Origin: Akkermansiaceae bacterium
Lineage (GTDB): Bacteria > Verrucomicrobiota > Verrucomicrobiia > Verrucomicrobiales > Akkermansiaceae
Direction: 5' to 3'
DNA: 64,000 bases
Assembly (NCBI GenBank): GCA_025363295.1
Contig: JANYEC010000085.1
Location: 1-64,000 of the forward strand
Shown: positions 62,193-64,000 of the stretch, piece by piece
How the letters are laid out: every line of letters begins with the position of its first letter
Position numbering within the stretch: position 1 is the stretch's first letter
Translations under genes and position numbers: made by a program
The notes under the pieces: generated by a model
Told to the model about the DNA's origin: nothing
The model's input: only the letters and a program-made list of their open reading frames with translations
The model's database searches: none

Positions 62193-62411
62193 GTCTCGTA
62201 GAATTCACAATGACGGATGGGGAGGTGGCGAAGCATCGTTGGGGAGCACACGCGCCTCGCGTGTTGTGTTTGGCGCCCTCGCCGAAGACGGGCATTGCAG
62301 GCCATTCCAAGCTGTTTTCCACGAGGGCGTCGAAAACCACACGCGAGGGCGCGTGTGCTCCCCCAAGATTTTGAACCTTCGCGACATCCACCAATGACTA
62401 CTTTACGAGAC
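62193..62411. mobile_element. Palindromic MITE/REP-like element, ~219 bp, imperfect inverted arms
   Basis: Outer ends gtctcgta / tacgagac; inner arms ggggagcacacgcgcctcgcgtgttgtgtttggcgccctcg versus reverse complement ggggagcacacgcgccctcgcgtgtggttttcgacgccctcg. Confidence 0.75.
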
Positions 62412-62536
62412 AATAGTATTGCTCTCATTGATGTTAGATCCGTAGTTCCGCTCCACTCTCCGCACGATGTGGATCAGCAAACCGCCTGTAGCGGTCTGAG
62501 CAAAAGTGGATTCATTCGCTTCGTGAGCTACTCGAT

Positions 62537-62784
62537 CTACATCTCGCGATCCACCACACCCGGGTCGTCCAGAATGCTGGAGAGATCAGTTTCCAAGAAA
62601 GCCGTTAGGAGATCACACCCGGCGAGACCAAGCAGGTAACCATTGTCCAACAGCCAGAGAGCTTCCGAGTCATCTCCCGCCCACACCGCAAACGCCACAG
62701 TGGCTAGACATCCTCGCGGAATTGCGCCTTTAACCCAACGCGAATATCAAGAAAACCTGTCCACTTTTGCTCAGTCGCCGACAT
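62537..62784 (-). pseudogene. Possible decayed coding remnant, frame-disrupted
   Basis: MSATEQKWTGFLDIRVGLKAQFREDV* then, in another frame, IPRGCLATVAFAVWAGDDSEALWLLDNGYLLGLAGCDLLTAFLETDLSSILDDPGVVDREM*. Confidence 0.35.
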
Positions 62785-64000
62785 GGTAATTTTTTCTTGA
62801 AGTCTATCCAACAGCTAGATCTAATTGATAGTAACTTCAGCATGAATGATAGATTAGATTTCTATCTGAATGGATTTCCGACAGTGACCACTCCCTCGAA
62901 CTTTATGAAATACCTGAAATCCTTCGGCTTTCGAGCCCCTAGCACCGCGATCTGTTTGTTCCGCAAACCACTGATAGCAGTCGCACTGCTCGCTTTGTCG
63001 CTTGGAATCGTTCGACTAGAAGCCGCCGCACCATCCTGGAGCTTCAGCCCGCCTGCGGTAGGCCGGGCGCTTCAATCTGGTGGCTGGATGCTGTAGTATC
63101 CGCTAGGTGCCGTAAATGCGTCCCCGGAATTCAATTTCCCCTTGCAACTCGTCTATCTAACAACACGCCATCAGGAAGGCTTGTTCGGCAACGCTTGGTT
63201 CTGCCCGCAGTTGGAGTCATTGATCCTACCCGTGGGGAAGGGAGTCCTGTTATGGAGCATGCCCTCAGGCGGTCAAATAGTGCTCCAGCAGAACCCGGAC
63301 AAAAACAGCGAATACCGCAGCGCGGACCGCGAGTGGAAGGCTGAGGTTTATCCCAGCAAACAGATCGTCAGAAACGAGGAGGGCTGGGAATATCACTACA
63401 GCAAGGGCAAGATGGAAGGGGTGGTTTCTCCCAGCCGCCGGAAGCTGGAGTTCGAGTGGCAGAATGGCCGCTTGCTGGGCGTCCAGTTCCTCGATATTCC
63501 CAGCAATGCCCGCAGGCTCGTGCTGGTCGCGCTCTACGGCGAGGACAAGCGGCTCAGCAGTTTCAAGCTCGATGGGCAGTTGCACCGCTTCGCCTATGTG
63601 AAGGATGGCACGGTAGAGCGCTTGAAGGCGTGGGAGCCACCCGTCGGAGAAACCGTCCAGTTTCTCTATCACCCGGATACCGGTGTGCTGGCCAAGGTGG
63701 GAGTCGGGAATACCGAGGACCCGAGTCGGATTGAGAATTTCAGGACTGAGTTTGTAAATCCTACACCGGCTGGCACGCTGGCAGATGAATTCACCGCAAA
63801 AAAACAGCCTGCCAACTACTGGCTGAGGGAAGACCGGGCCGGCACCTATGACTACGGGCGGACCGTGAAGAGCAAAAAACAATGGAATCCGGCGGAGGTC
63901 ACGTTCACCCACCGCAGCGGCCTGATTGAGAAATCCGAATACGTGGAATCGCGCGGCATCGTCACCACTCAGCGGGATGGTATCCAACAGAAAAATTATT
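62767..64000 (+). pseudogene. RHS/YD-repeat-like secreted protein gene, 5' part, interrupted by an in-frame TAG at 63094-63096; continues past the window
   Basis: Same frame before and after the stop: ...APSWSFSPPAVGRALQSGGWML*YPLGAVNASPEFNFPLQLVYLTTRHQEGLFGNAWFCPQLESLILPVGKGVLLWSMPSGGQIVLQQ... to the window end. Confidence 0.7.

Noticed and set aside
62141-62428. Several short ORFs on both strands within the palindrome
   Set aside because: Produced by the inverted repeat itself; the similar peptides on both strands are an effect of the symmetry.
63094-63096. TAG reassigned as a sense codon
   Set aside because: panB ends in TAG at 14340-14342, so TAG appears to act as a normal stop here. 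A mutation or sequencing error is simpler.
63265-63987. 240-aa minus-strand ORF at the window end
   Set aside because: Antisense to the RHS-like frame, which has clear protein character on the plus strand.
1-64000. CRISPR arrays, rRNA, prophage or IS transposase
   Set aside because: No regularly spaced repeats, rRNA-like sequence, phage structural genes or transposase motifs were seen by eye.

Overview
The window is a bacterial chromosome segment. Gene content and protein style suggest Verrucomicrobia or a relative, but this is an inference and was not tested. Most of it is ordinary metabolism: tkt, tRNA-Glu, panB, hemW, an S41 protease, nirA-type nitrite reductase, gltBD, apt, pgi, panE, pdxH, selO, tatD, nnr and an amidase. 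No rRNA, CRISPR array or recognisable transposase was seen. The most interesting parts are: (1) an ECF sigma / anti-sigma-Wzz-VWA fusion / 2287-aa membrane protein operon (220-11026); (2) a tightly coupled six-gene operon of exported or membrane proteins that includes three tandem paralogs and a squalene-cyclase-like toroid (39363-47960); (3) a ~219-bp imperfect palindromic element (62193-62411); (4) an RHS-like gene running off the window end and interrupted by one in-frame TAG, which the ORF track misses after the stop; (5) a nitrate/nitrite cluster with an iron-sulfur/membrane subunit fusion but no molybdopterin catalytic subunit, plus a shared 12-mer and a G10 tract upstream; (6) an unusual sequence-wide habit in which TTAG, CTAG and ATAG occur mostly as GTTAG, GCTAG and GATAG (GHTAG / CTADC). 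All counts were made by eye and no database search was run.
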